Source of the DNA: Spirochaetaceae bacterium bin103
GTDB lineage: Bacteria; Spirochaetota; Spirochaetia; SZUA-6; Bin103
Assembly (NCBI GenBank): GCA_002238925.1
Contig: MPNH01000036.1
Coordinates: 1 to 55,523 of the forward strand
DNA: 55,523 nucleotides
Reading direction: 5' to 3'
Shown here: positions 8,342 to 17,372 of the stretch, piece by piece
How the letters are laid out: every line of letters starts with the position of its first letter
Numbering within the stretch: position 1 is the stretch's first letter
Notes under the pieces: generated by a model
What the model was told of the DNA's origin: nothing
Seen by the model: only the letters and a program-made list of their open reading frames with translations
Databases searched by the model: none
Made by a program: the position numbers and the translations under genes

Positions 8342-9175
8342 ATGGAGTCAAACAACGGCAATGGCCGGCTGGCTGGCAAGGTGGCGATCGTCACCGGCGG
8401 CGGATCTCGTGAAGGAAGCGAGCTGGGTACCGGGCGCGCGAGCGCTGTGGCGATGGCGCGCGAGGGAGCGCGGGTGCTGGTGGCCGACCTGCACCAGGAC
8501 AACGCGGAGCGGACCGTGGCGGAAATCCGCGGCGAGGGCGGCGCGGCAGAGGCGTTCGCTGCAGACGTTTCCAAGAGCGACCAGTGCGCCGCCATGGCCG
8601 CGGCCGCGGTCGAGCGGTTCGGCGCCCTGCACGTGCTCATGAACAACTGCGGCATAGGCAGCGTCGGCGGCACGGTGAGCGGTCTGGACGAGGCGGTTCT
8701 GGAGCGCAGCCTGGACGTCAACCTGAAGAGCGCCGTCTATTCAAGCAAACACGCCATCCCGCACATGGCGGCGGCGGGCGGCGGATCGATTATCAACGTG
8801 TCGTCGATCGACGGCCTTACCGCCGGCATGATGACCAACACCCCGTACGGGATCGCCAAGGGTGCGTTGCACATGCTGACCAAGACCACCGCGGTGTACC
8901 ACGGGCGCGAGGGGATCCGCGCCAACTGCATCGCACCGGGGCACCTGCACGCCGCGTTTACCGGCGGGTTCCCGGAACGCACCCGCGATCTGCGCCGCCG
9001 CGCCGGCCCCCTCGGCACCGAGGGTACCGCGTGGGACATCGCCTGGGCGGCCGTGTTTCTGGCCAGTGACGAAGCGCGCTGGGTCTCGGGAGTGGTGCTG
9101 CCGGTGGACGGCGGCCTGCTCGCCGCGGCGCCGCTCACCGCGTACGCCTACCTGGAGGACGTCAAGTACCTGTAG
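8342..9175 (+). CDS. Short-chain dehydrogenase/reductase (SDR)
   Basis: A 277-residue classical-type SDR. The nucleotide-binding motif starts VAIVTGGGSREG and is longer than the usual TGxxxGIG (GSREGSELGTGRA). Then come MNNCGIG in place of NNAG, the catalytic Ser in INVSSIDG, and YGIAK for Tyr-x-x-x-Lys. The C-terminus has SGVVLPVDGGLLA, as in most SDRs. It probably oxidises or reduces a hydroxyl on a sugar or acyl substrate with NAD(P). The ATG at 8342 is the best start; ribosome-binding signals are weak. It is convergent with the aminotransferase gene, with only eight bases between the ends. The substrate cannot be read from the sequence. Confidence 0.85.
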   Translation: MESNNGNGRLAGKVAIVTGGGSREGSELGTGRASAVAMAREGARVLVADLHQDNAERTVAEIRGEGGAAEAFAADVSKSDQCAAMAAAAVERFGALHVLMNNCGIGSVGGTVSGLDEAVLERSLDVNLKSAVYSSKHAIPHMAAAGGGSIINVSSIDGLTAGMMTNTPYGIAKGALHMLTKTTAVYHGREGIRANCIAPGHLHAAFTGGFPERTRDLRRRAGPLGTEGTAWDIAWAAVFLASDEARWVSGVVLPVDGGLLAAAPLTAYAYLEDVKYL

Positions 9176-9183
9176 CGGGTCGG

Positions 9184-10545
9184 CTACGCGGGCAGCACCT
9201 CGTGCACGGCGTCGCGCACGGTTTCCACCATGCGGTCGAGTTGTGCTTCGGTGGTGACCACCGGCGGCGCGAGCAGGTACACGTCGCCGCGCACGCGGCT
9301 GAACAGGCCGCGCGCCTGGGTGGCGGCGTGCACCTGGTTGCCGACGTTGTCGGTGGCCGGGAACTCCTCCTTGGTGGCCTTGTCCTGCACGATCTCGACC
9401 GCGCACATCAGTCCCTTGCCGCGCACGTCGCCGACGTGCGGGTGCCCGGCGAGCGCATCGGTCAGTCCGGCCAGCAGCCGGTCGCCCTTGACCGCCGCCT
9501 GGCCCGGGAAGTCCTCGTCCAGGATGATGTCGATGGTGCGCAGCGCGACCGCGCAGCCGGTCGGGTGGGCGCTGTAGGTGTAGGCGTGCATCCAGGGGCC
9601 GGAGGCATCGTCCAGCACCTCGGCGACCTGGTCGTTCACGCCCACGCCGCCGAATGGGAAGTAGCCTGACGTCACCGCCTTGGCGAACTGCATCAGGTCC
9701 GGCTGCACGCCCCAGTGGTCCAGGGCGAACAGCTTGCCGGTGCGCCCGAAGCCGGTAATCACCTCGTCCGCCACCAGCAGCACGTCGTAGCGGTCGCAAA
9801 TCTCGCGAATGCGCGGAAAGTAGTCGTCCTGCGGCGGAATTACGCCGCCGGCGCCCTGCACCGGCTCGGCCAGGAACATCGCCACCGTGTCGGCGCCTTC
9901 ACGCAGGATCGCCTGCTCCAGCTCGTCGGCCGCCGCGATCCCCTGGCTCACGCCGGCCGGCGCCTCGTAACGGTAGGGGTAGGGAGAAGGTATGTGGCTG
10001 AAGCCCGGCACGCGCGGCTCAAACGCCGGCCAATAGGTGGCGATGCCGGTGGCGCTCATGGCGGCCAGCGTCACGCCATGATAGCCCCACTGGCGCGAGA
10101 TCACCTTGGTCTTGTGCGGCTTGCCGCGCAGCTTCCAGTAGGAGCGCGCCAGCTTGAACGAGGTCTCGCTCGATTCGCCGCCGCCGGAGGTGAAGAAAAA
10201 CCGGTTGATCGACGGATAGGTGATGCCTGCCAGCCGTTCCGCCAGGTCGATGGCGGCGGGGCTGGAACTCCCCGCATAGGCGGAGCAGTAGGCGAGCGTG
10301 CTCATCTGCGCCGCGGCGGCCTCGGCCAGCTCGGTGCGCCCGTGGCCGGCCACCACGTTCCACAGCCCCGACAGTCCGTCGAGGTACTCGGTGCCGTCGG
10401 CATCTTCCATCACGGCGCCGTGGCCGCGCACCCACACGTGGCCTTGGGCGTGAACGCTGCGGCTGTGAATGGGGTGTATCAGGTGGCGCTGGTCGCGCTC
10501 CAGGAGATCGGTTCTCGTTGCGTGCTGCACGTGGCAAGTTAGCAA
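9184..10545 (-). CDS. Class III PLP-dependent aminotransferase
   Basis: A 453-residue omega-amino-acid/diamine-type transaminase. Family marks include FFFTSGGGESSETSFKLAR (PLP phosphate site), LLVADEVITGFGRTGK and the PLP lysine in MQFAKAVTSGYFP. The C-terminal small domain has VGDVRGKGLMCAVEIV. It uses pyruvate or 2-oxoglutarate as amino acceptor in known relatives. The start is uncertain: the TTG at 10545 gives the full family N-terminus, the GTG at 10530 is close, and no Shine-Dalgarno stands out. It is last in a minus-strand run after a class I aminotransferase (10600), a transketolase and an SMP-30 gene, and the spacing allows an operon. Confidence 0.88.
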   Translation of the reverse strand: MLTCHVQHATRTDLLERDQRHLIHPIHSRSVHAQGHVWVRGHGAVMEDADGTEYLDGLSGLWNVVAGHGRTELAEAAAAQMSTLAYCSAYAGSSSPAAIDLAERLAGITYPSINRFFFTSGGGESSETSFKLARSYWKLRGKPHKTKVISRQWGYHGVTLAAMSATGIATYWPAFEPRVPGFSHIPSPYPYRYEAPAGVSQGIAAADELEQAILREGADTVAMFLAEPVQGAGGVIPPQDDYFPRIREICDRYDVLLVADEVITGFGRTGKLFALDHWGVQPDLMQFAKAVTSGYFPFGGVGVNDQVAEVLDDASGPWMHAYTYSAHPTGCAVALRTIDIILDEDFPGQAAVKGDRLLAGLTDALAGHPHVGDVRGKGLMCAVEIVQDKATKEEFPATDNVGNQVHAATQARGLFSRVRGDVYLLAPPVVTTEAQLDRMVETVRDAVHEVLPA

Positions 10546-10599
10546 GGCCGGTATGCACCCGGCAACAATGCGTCCGCTACTGTTCCCAGTATGCTGGAC

Positions 10600-11826
10600 C
10601 TACTGTTCCCAGTATGTCTTGAGCGCCGTCAGGCCCTCCTCGGCATCCTTCTCGTCGATCCCGGAGTAGGCAAAGCGCACGTATACCCGTTCCTCGCCGG
10701 GCAGCGACCGCCCGAAGTGGGTGCGCGCGCAGAACGACACGCCGGTCTCGTGCATGGTAGTGGTGCGAAACGCCTGCATGTCCTCGTCGTTGCCGATGCG
10801 GAAGCCGTGGCGCCGGTAGACGTCGGTAACGTCCGGGAACAGGTAGAAGGTAGCATCCGAAGCCGGCACCGTGACCCCATTTATATCGCTCAACAGTTCG
10901 ACGATGCGGTCGCGGCGGCCTTGCAGTGTGTTCACGATGTGCAGCGAGCCGTTCTGATCGCCCTGCAGCGCCTCCACCCCGGCCAGTTGCACGAACTGGT
11001 TGGTGCACGACTCGTCGTTGGTGTTGATCTTGGTGATGATGTCGACCACCGGCTCCGGCCCCACCGCGGCGCCGAGCCGCCAGCCGGTCATGGCGTACTT
11101 CTTGGAGAAGGTATAGCCGATCACCGTACGCTCGGCCATGCCTTCGAACTCGACGATGGTGTGGCTCTTGCCGGCGTAGCGGATGTCGATGTAGGGGTCG
11201 TCCGACAGCACCCACAGATCGCGCTCGCACGCCAGCCCGGCGAGCCACTCCAGCTCTTCCTCGCTGGCGTCGGCGCCGGTCGGGTTGTGTTGCGCATTGA
11301 CGATCAGCACCCGCGTGGTGTCGTCCACGGCGCGCTGCACGGAGTCGCGGTCGATACGGAACCGACCCTCGTCGAGGGTGTAGGTGTAGGGCTGGCCGCG
11401 GCCGCCGAGGAAGTCGACCTGCGACTCGTAGATCGGGTAGCCGGGATTGGGGTACAGCACGCCGTCGCCGTTCTCCATTACCGCCATCAGGAACTTGCCG
11501 ATGCACGGTTTGCCGCCCGGTTGCACGGATACGTTGGCGGCATGGTAATCCACCCCGCGTTCCGTACTCAGCGACTCGGCGAGCGCCGCGCGCAGTTGCG
11601 GAACGCCGCCGGCCGGCGTGTAGAACGTCCTGCCGTCGATCATCGCCGAGTACGCGGAGCGGATGATGTTCAGCGGCGTGCGGATGTTCATGTCGCCGAG
11701 GTGGAAGGGATAGACGCGGTGCCCCTGCGCCGCCCAGGCGGCCGCATCGCCGGACACGGCGAACGCCGTCTCGGTGCCGAGGCGGGAGATGCGGCGCGGG
11801 GTGCGGGGGCGGCTCATGTTGCTCAT
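10600..11826 (-). CDS. Class I/II PLP-dependent aminotransferase
   Basis: A 408-residue fold-type I aminotransferase of the aspartate aminotransferase group. Marks are VLIVNAQHNPTGA (NPTG loop), LSDDPYIDIRYAG (Asp and Tyr of the PLP site) and GYTFSKKYAMTGWRLG, which carries the PLP lysine. The conserved carboxylate-binding Arg is probably in VYVRFAYSG near the end. The ATG at 11826 has GGAG eight bases upstream. It lies 36 bases after the transketolase gene and 54 bases before the class III aminotransferase on the same strand, so co-transcription is likely. The preferred amino acid cannot be told from the sequence. Confidence 0.88.
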   Translation of the reverse strand: MSNMSRPRTPRRISRLGTETAFAVSGDAAAWAAQGHRVYPFHLGDMNIRTPLNIIRSAYSAMIDGRTFYTPAGGVPQLRAALAESLSTERGVDYHAANVSVQPGGKPCIGKFLMAVMENGDGVLYPNPGYPIYESQVDFLGGRGQPYTYTLDEGRFRIDRDSVQRAVDDTTRVLIVNAQHNPTGADASEEELEWLAGLACERDLWVLSDDPYIDIRYAGKSHTIVEFEGMAERTVIGYTFSKKYAMTGWRLGAAVGPEPVVDIITKINTNDESCTNQFVQLAGVEALQGDQNGSLHIVNTLQGRRDRIVELLSDINGVTVPASDATFYLFPDVTDVYRRHGFRIGNDEDMQAFRTTTMHETGVSFCARTHFGRSLPGEERVYVRFAYSGIDEKDAEEGLTALKTYWEQ

Positions 11827-11862
11827 TTCGGTTACTCCGAGATTCAGTTTGTGCGGCGCCGT

Positions 11863-14430
11863 TTACGCGGGGTCGAGCGCGGCGAGGAGCCGGCGCTGGT
11901 GGTCGAGGCGTTGCGCTCGGTCGGCCGCGAACCGCTGTACGCCGGCGATGATCGACTCGGTGTCCAGGTGCGCCTCGGCGATCACGTCGGCTTCGCTGCC
12001 GCCGGTGAGCCAGCGCTGGTGCCAATCCGAGGTCAGCGAGTATTCGGTTACCAGCGGGCCGACGTCGCGCAACGGCCACATGCGTTGCGTCCCGGTGCTT
12101 ACCACCATCATGTCGGCACGCGCGTGGGCCGGCAGCACGGCGTCGCGATACGCCTGCGGTTGGCGGTCGAACAGCTCTTCGCTGACCGCGGCCACGATCT
12201 TCACGTTGATCCCGGCTTCCTCGAGCCGCGGTATCGCCTGCACCAGGTTGAAGGTGGAACTCGACCCCTGCACCAGCACGTAGCCGTGGCGCGGACGGCC
12301 GGCGGCGTAGTCGCGGATCACGTAAAAGCCCTTGGCGGCCGCGTCGCGGTCGCTGTCGGCGAAGCCCGAGCGGTCCGCCACCGGAAAGTCGGGGCGCGCC
12401 ACCTCGATCACGATGATGCCGACCTCCGCCTCGCGGGCGGCGATCTCGGCGGCGGCGAAGTAGCCGGGCGCCACGTCGTTGTAGTCCCAGAAGCTGAGCA
12501 CGATCGCCTGGCCCTTCGGGAACAGGCGCCACACCTGCGGCGCGAAGATGCCGAAGTGGGTGCGGGCGTCGGCGGCGGTTTCGGGGCCGGAGTGGCCGGC
12601 GAGGATGTTCAGCACGCCGACCCGGAACGGGCTGTCCTGGTTCTGCTGGCTCCACACGCGCGCCGGCAGGTACATCAGCGGGGTAAACGCGCCGTAGCTG
12701 CCGCTCAGTGCCCACACGCCGCCGTGAACGTTGGGATTGGGCGAGCCGCTCTGGCTCACCAGGCCGATGGCGGTGAGCGTGTTGCACGCCTCCTGGATGG
12801 CGGCCTTGAAGCGGGTGCCCGCCGGGTTGCGCACCGGGTCGTAGTGGCCGGTGAGCGAGCCGCTCTCGACATTGATCGATCCCGACAGATCGGCGGCCAC
12901 GGTCAGGAAGCGGTTGCCGGTGACGTAGTTCATCCACTTGATCACCTCGGAGATGGCGCGCCGCGTACCGGCCACCTCCCCCGGCTTCTTGAACAGGTTG
13001 ACGGTGGCCTCAGACGCCTCGCCGCTGGTGGGGTGGGTCACCGTGACGGTGGCGGGCTCGGACGGCAGTTCCGCCACCTGCAGGCGCGGATCCTGGAACG
13101 GGTCGATGGCCGTGTCGATGCGCAGCGGCAGTTCGCGCGGCACGGTATCGGCAATCTCCAGCACGCGGTCTGCCAGCCAGTCGCCGAGGCCGTCCTTGTC
13201 CAGGGCGGACATCGCCACGTCGATGTTGGTCTTGAACTGGATCAGCCGCTCGCGCGGGTCGTCGACGGCGCCGTCGCGGATGCCCGAGAATGCCACTCCG
13301 AAGCGCTGTTCGAAGGTTTCCGCCAGCGCGACGAAGTACGGCACGTTCATCTTCATCTCGTAGGGATGGCTGTGATAGCCGACCAGTTGCTCGCCGTAGC
13401 CGGGAATGGTGCCGTTGACGGCGGCCGGCCACCAGCCCTTGGTGGTGCGGCCGACCACGATCATCGGGCGCCGGTCGTCCGGATCCCACCGTTCCATGGT
13501 CTGAAACGCGGCGAGGATGTCGTCGTAGGAGTTGGCGTCGTCGAGCGACAGCACGTTCCACCCGTAGGAGGCCCACTGTTCGGCGATGTCGTACCCGTTC
13601 ATGCCGTCCGGCACCACGCCGCCCTGCAGGCTGTCGTCGATGCCGGCGTTGTTGTAGGACAGCAGGATGCGCAGCCGCTTGCCCACCTGCTGGGCCACCG
13701 CCTGGGTCTTGAGCTCCTGGGCATGGCCGGCGGTCATCGCGAATTCCCCCTCCAGCGCCATCACCTTCAGCGAGGATGGCGCGCCGGCGAAGTCCCAGAA
13801 CGCCGCCTTGCCGGCGGCGCTGCCAATGCCGATGCCGGACGGGCCGCCGTTCACGTCGTTGGTCACGTCGGTGGTCTCGGAATGGCCGGCCAGGGCGCGG
13901 ATGCCGCGCAGCCCGGCCTGGGCGAACATCGGGTGGTCGGTCAGGCCATGATCGGCGAGCAGGGTGGCCAGGGCGCCGGCGCCGCGCCGGAACCCGAGGC
14001 AGTCGATCGACAGGAGCCCGAGCTTGGGGTCCGCGTAGTAGCGGTCATCACCGGTGGCTGCGTGGCGGCGCGCGAGCGCTTCGCCCATGATCATCCACAG
14101 CGCGTAGGCGGTGGGGATGTTGTGCCCGCCGGCGAGCAGGAAGCGGTCGGCAAACGGCAGCTTGGGTTGGCGGTAGTCGTAGCTCAGGCCGCCGGCGCCG
14201 GGGCCCGCCAGGTGGAGCGCGATGTTGTACGGCGTATAGGCCAGCGGGCCGCCGAAGTGACCGGTCTGCGCGTAGTTGCCGAGCAGGGTGAGGGTCATGG
14301 CGGTCAGGAAGCCCACCTGTTCGAACCGTTCCGCATCGTAGGCGGGAACCGGCATCGCCCGCTCGAGCGGTGTGTGCGGCCGCTCCCGCTCGCGAATTCC
14401 GACGGTTGAGGTGCCGTTCGACCCTGACAT
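11863..14430 (-). CDS. Transketolase-family thiamine diphosphate enzyme (large form)
   Basis: An 855-residue TPP enzyme, longer than the usual 620-700-residue transketolase. Recognisable parts are LPFADRFLLAGGHNIPTAYAL near the start, the TPP pyrophosphate region around MALEGEFAMTAGHAQELK to LLSYNNAGID, and the pyrimidine-domain region with FLTVAADLSGSINVESG. It ends with a transketolase C-terminal domain (MMVVSTGTQRMW, VTEYSLTSDWHQRWLTGG). The extra length and the split first half recall AceE-like or atypical bacterial transketolases. The ATG at 14430 has AAGGAG eight bases before it. A promoter-like sequence lies at 14478-14506. It sits in a run with SMP-30 and two aminotransferases, consistent with a sugar-acid or amino-sugar pathway. 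Confidence 0.85.
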   Translation of the reverse strand: MSGSNGTSTVGIRERERPHTPLERAMPVPAYDAERFEQVGFLTAMTLTLLGNYAQTGHFGGPLAYTPYNIALHLAGPGAGGLSYDYRQPKLPFADRFLLAGGHNIPTAYALWMIMGEALARRHAATGDDRYYADPKLGLLSIDCLGFRRGAGALATLLADHGLTDHPMFAQAGLRGIRALAGHSETTDVTNDVNGGPSGIGIGSAAGKAAFWDFAGAPSSLKVMALEGEFAMTAGHAQELKTQAVAQQVGKRLRILLSYNNAGIDDSLQGGVVPDGMNGYDIAEQWASYGWNVLSLDDANSYDDILAAFQTMERWDPDDRRPMIVVGRTTKGWWPAAVNGTIPGYGEQLVGYHSHPYEMKMNVPYFVALAETFEQRFGVAFSGIRDGAVDDPRERLIQFKTNIDVAMSALDKDGLGDWLADRVLEIADTVPRELPLRIDTAIDPFQDPRLQVAELPSEPATVTVTHPTSGEASEATVNLFKKPGEVAGTRRAISEVIKWMNYVTGNRFLTVAADLSGSINVESGSLTGHYDPVRNPAGTRFKAAIQEACNTLTAIGLVSQSGSPNPNVHGGVWALSGSYGAFTPLMYLPARVWSQQNQDSPFRVGVLNILAGHSGPETAADARTHFGIFAPQVWRLFPKGQAIVLSFWDYNDVAPGYFAAAEIAAREAEVGIIVIEVARPDFPVADRSGFADSDRDAAAKGFYVIRDYAAGRPRHGYVLVQGSSSTFNLVQAIPRLEEAGINVKIVAAVSEELFDRQPQAYRDAVLPAHARADMMVVSTGTQRMWPLRDVGPLVTEYSLTSDWHQRWLTGGSEADVIAEAHLDTESIIAGVQRFAADRAQRLDHQRRLLAALDPA

Positions 14431-14477
14431 ATTGCTTACTCCTTGAGCGGACTCAGCGTGGCTGCCCAGCCCAATGC

Positions 14478-14506
14478 ACTATAGGGCCAAGCGCCGCCGC
14501 GGGCAA
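14478..14506 (-). promoter_or_regulatory. Probable sigma70 promoter of the transketolase run
   Basis: On the minus strand TTGCCC (14506-14501) and TATAGT (14483-14478) are separated by exactly 17 bases. The hexamers and spacing fit the consensus well. A transcript from about 14470 would have a short leader with AAGGAG before the ATG at 14430. This suggests that the transketolase and aminotransferase genes can be expressed apart from the upstream SMP-30 gene. Confidence 0.45.
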
Positions 14507-14556
14507 GGTGCAACGGGTGCAACGTACCACGTGAACGCCAAAAAACGGGCCACTGC

Positions 14557-15534
14557 TTACGGGCTCTGCGCGCCGACCGTTTCCACGTAGACGGCGTACA
14601 GCGACTGGCTGGCGGCCATGAACAGGCGGTTCTTCTTGGCGCCGCCGAAGCACAGGTTGGCGCACCTCTCCGGCAGGTGGATCTGGCCGATCAACTCGCC
14701 CTCCGGGGAGAAACAATGCACGCCGTCGATGCCCTCACCCCCGGCGGCGCCCGCCCACACGTTGCCGTAGATGTCCACCCGCAGCCCGTCGGAGTTGCCG
14801 GGGCTCATGTCCACGAACACCCGCTGGCCGCGTGCCCGGGTGTCGGCCACGTCGTAGCGGTAGATTACCCGCGGGGTGCCGGGATGGTGCGAGAAGCCGG
14901 TCTCCACCACGTACAGCCCGGTGAAGTCGGGCGTGAAGCAGATGCCGTTGGGCATCACCATGTCGTCCACCGCCACCGTGGCCTCGCCGGTAGCGGGGTC
15001 GAGGCGGTAAACGCGCGCCGGCAGCTCATGCTCTGCCCAGTGGCCTTCGTACTGGTACAGGGTGCCGTAGCCGGGGTCGGTAAACCAGATCGAGCCGTCG
15101 GGGTGGGTGCACAGGTCGTTGGGCCCGTTCAGCGGCTTGCCGTCGAACTGGTCGATCAGCACGGTAAGCGAGCCGTCGTGCTCGGTGCGGGTGACGCGGC
15201 GGCTGTCATGCTCGCACGAAATCAGCCGCCCCTGGCAGTCGCGGAAGTTGCCGTTGGTGTTGTTGGAGGGCCGGCGGAACTCGCTGGTCCGGCCGCTGGC
15301 GGCGTCGTAGCGCAGGATGCGGTTGTTGGGGATGTCGCTGAACAGCAGGCAGCCGTGGTCGCCGAACCACACCGGGCCCTCCGCCCAGCGTGCGCCGGTG
15401 TACAACCGTTCCACGGCGGCGTTGCCAATCCTTAACTTGGCGAAGCGCGGGTCGTGCACCTGTACGGCAGGATCGGGATAGGCGACGATGCCGTTCCAGT
15501 CGCGCCCGGCGAGCGGTGATTCAGAGGTGGCCAT
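14557..15534 (-). CDS. SMP-30/gluconolactonase-family lactonase
   Basis: A 325-residue six-bladed propeller of the SMP-30/Gnl family, which hydrolyses sugar lactones using a divalent metal. Family marks are ARWAEGPVWFGDHGCLLFSD (metal Glu in EGP), RPSNNTNGNFRDCQGRLISC, LNGPNDLCTHPDGSIWFTDP (metal Asn) and GNSDGLRVDIYGNVW (metal Asp). There is no signal peptide, so it is cytosolic. The start ATG 15534 was chosen over the in-frame position 15576 because the extra residues do not look like the family. It lies upstream of the transketolase on the same strand. It probably opens an aldonolactone formed by one of the dehydrogenases in the area; that link is inference. Confidence 0.88.
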   Translation of the reverse strand: MATSESPLAGRDWNGIVAYPDPAVQVHDPRFAKLRIGNAAVERLYTGARWAEGPVWFGDHGCLLFSDIPNNRILRYDAASGRTSEFRRPSNNTNGNFRDCQGRLISCEHDSRRVTRTEHDGSLTVLIDQFDGKPLNGPNDLCTHPDGSIWFTDPGYGTLYQYEGHWAEHELPARVYRLDPATGEATVAVDDMVMPNGICFTPDFTGLYVVETGFSHHPGTPRVIYRYDVADTRARGQRVFVDMSPGNSDGLRVDIYGNVWAGAAGGEGIDGVHCFSPEGELIGQIHLPERCANLCFGGAKKNRLFMAASQSLYAVYVETVGAQSP

Positions 15535-15588
15535 GGCCGCAGCATAGCACATGCAACCTGCCGCGCCGTCCGGCACGTGCCGGCTCGG

Positions 15589-16140
15589 CTACCCGCTCAG
15601 GTTCTCGAGTTGTTCGATGATGTCGGACGTGTCCGGGCGATCGCTGGTGCGGCGGCTGACGTGCGACCAGCGCACGATACCCCCGGTATCGATGATGAAC
15701 GTGGCGGGGGCGGCAAGATTGTCGCCGCGCAGGTTGTACACCCCGTAGGCGTCCACCACCCCGGTGTCGCTGTTGTAGAGCACCGGGAACTCGATGCCGA
15801 CCTTGCCGACGATCGATTGCGCACCTGAAAGGTCGTCGGTGCTGATTGCAAGCACCTCCGCTCCGAGTTCGGTGATCTCCTCGTACTGTTCACTCAGCTC
15901 GACGAGCTGACGCCGGCAGTACGTTCACCAGAAGGCGCGGTAGAACACCAGCACCACCGCGCCCTCTTCAAGGGTAGCGCTCAGGGTATGGGTGTCGCCG
16001 GCCGCGCTCGGCAACTCGAATTCGGGCGCCTCGGTTCCTGTCTCCGGGATGGCCGCCATCAGTGTCGCAGGAAGCAACGTTACCAGCGCCAACGCGACCA
16101 ATGGTCGCCGCCACGCCGCGCTGCCGCCGAAACTCCCCAT
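15589..16140 (-). CDS. Exported peroxiredoxin-like selenoprotein (in-frame TGA read as Sec)
   Basis: AhpC/TSA-type redoxin of 183 residues if the TGA at 15927-15925 is read through. The N-terminus is hydrophobic (residues 11-30, PLVALALVTLLPATLMAA), so it is exported or anchored. The active site reads VLVFYRAFW-TGA-TYCRRQL: the TGA is residue 72 and stands where relatives have the first Cys of CxxC, with C75 kept. Family sequence is intact and in frame on both sides (APEFELPS before; VLAISTDDLSGAQ and FIIDTGGIVRW after). A bSECIS-like hairpin follows the codon. The alternative is a Cys TGC mutated to TGA, leaving a pseudogene. TGA is not reassigned in this genome, as many genes here end with it. 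It is divergent from the gene at 16259. Confidence 0.72.
15883..15922 (-). promoter_or_regulatory. bSECIS-like hairpin after the in-frame TGA
   Basis: Read 5' to 3' on the minus strand. The outer stem is GTACTG (15922-15917) with CAGTAC (15888-15883). An internal loop of 7 and 6 bases follows. The inner stem is CAGCTC (15909-15904) with GAGCTG (15900-15895), perfectly paired. The apical loop is GTC. The loop begins 21 bases after the TGA and starts with GU in RNA, matching the spacing and loop rule described for bacterial SECIS elements that recruit SelB. Confidence 0.65.
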
Positions 16141-16258
16141 GCCAGCACTATACCGTACCACCGGCGCGGTGACAAGCGAGCCGGGCAATACGCGGGCGCT
16201 CGCGGGCGCGCGTCGTCTCGTCTTCGCGGCCGCGGTCTGCTACCATGCCGGCACTGAC

Positions 16259-17364
16259 ATGCCGACTTTTTCTCCCGATCAACTGACAACCCACGCGCAG
16301 CGCCTGCTTGCAGCGTCGGGCGTGCCCGACGACGAGGCCCGGCACATCGCCGGATCGCTGGTGCTCTCCAACCTCATGGGCCATGATTCCCACGGCGTCA
16401 CGCGCCTGCCCCAGTACCTGGAAAGGGGCGGCTTCGTGGCGGGCGGCACCATCGCAGTGGCGCGCGGAGCGCGCCCCCCGGGCGCGGGGAGGGGGGCGGT
16501 TGGGGGGCGGGCACCACGAGCGAGGGGGGGCGAGACGCCCCCGCCTCTGCCGTGGTCGACGGCAAGTGGGGCTACGGCCAGACGGTCGCCACCCAGGCCA
16601 TGGCACTGGCCATCGACAAGGCGAGGCAGGCCTCCGTAGGGGTGGTCGAGGTGTTCAACTGCGGCCACATCGGTCGCCTCGGCGAGTACGTGGAGACGGC
16701 CGCGGCCAGCGACATGATCGGCCTGGTAACCTGCAACAACCACGGCGGCGGGCTGCTGCAGGTGCCGTTCGGCGGCGCCGAGCCGCGCATGTCGCCCAAT
16801 CCGATCGCGCTCGGCGTACCGACCGGCAGCGAGCTGCCGATTGTCGTCGACATGACCTCCAGCGTGGTGGCCGAGGGCAAGATCAAGATGAAGCGCAACC
16901 TTGGCGAGCCGATGCCGGACGGCTGGGCGCTCGGCGCCGACGGCCGCCCGATTACCGACCCCGAACAGTTCTACGGCCCGCCGCGCGGCGCCATCCTGCC
17001 GTTCGGCGGCGACAGCGCGCACAAGGGCTTCGCGCTGTCGATCCTGGTCGAAGTGCTGTCCGGCGCCCTTGGCGGGGCCGGGTACAGCCGCGACGGTCAG
17101 ACGCGCTGGGGCAACGGCGTGTTCATGATGGCAATCGACATCGCGGCGTTCATTGCCCCCGACGACTTCAAGCGCAACACCGGGGCGTTCGTCGACTGGC
17201 TGAAGAGCTCCACCCTGATGGACGGATTCGACGAGATCCTGCTGCCGGGCGAGCCCGAGACGCGCACCCGCCGGCAACGGGAAGCCGGCGGCGTATACGT
17301 GGACGAACCCACCTGGCAGCAGATGAACGAAGCCGCCGCCAAACTCGGCATCGAACTCGGGTAG
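16259..17364 (+). pseudogene. Malate/L-lactate dehydrogenase-family (Ldh/YlbC-like) oxidoreductase, frame-broken
   Basis: NAD(P)-dependent oxidoreductase of the Ldh2/MDH2 family. The N-terminal part (MPTFSPDQLTTHAQRLLAAS; VLSNLMGHDSHGVTRLPQYL) carries the conserved DSHG segment. The rest, from VVDGKWGYGQ at about 16552, is in another frame and intact: VEVFNCGHIGRLGEYV, SPNPIALGVPT, DMTSSVVAEGK and PFGGDSAHKGFAL. Between them a G-rich segment (about 16460-16550) contains a 65-base imperfect duplication. Relatives have only a few residues there. Removing it would restore a protein of ordinary length. It may be an assembly error rather than a dead gene. It oxidises a 2-hydroxy acid in known relatives. 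Confidence 0.8.
16430..16559 (+). repeat. 65-base imperfect tandem duplication, second copy G-enriched
   Basis: Bases 16430-16450 recur at 16495-16515 with offset 65. The second copy has several T or C positions changed to G (…cgtggcgggcggcacc becomes …ttggggggcgggcacc). The unit length is not a multiple of three, so it breaks the dehydrogenase frame. Confidence 0.55.
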
Positions 17365-17372
17365 GCCGCCCG

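Noticed and set aside
10591..14409. A 1272-residue open frame on the + strand opposite the transketolase and aminotransferase genes.
   Set aside because: It mirrors real genes on the minus strand, has His/Arg/Val-rich composition typical of antisense frames in GC-rich DNA, and shows no family motifs.
15925..15927. Genome-wide reassignment of TGA as a sense codon to explain the broken peroxiredoxin.
   Set aside because: Many intact genes here end with TGA at family-appropriate ends, so TGA is a stop; local Sec recoding explains the case better.
16460..16550. A small mobile insertion in the dehydrogenase gene.
   Set aside because: The segment is an imperfect copy of the adjacent coding sequence, without terminal repeats or target duplication, so duplication or artefact fits better.
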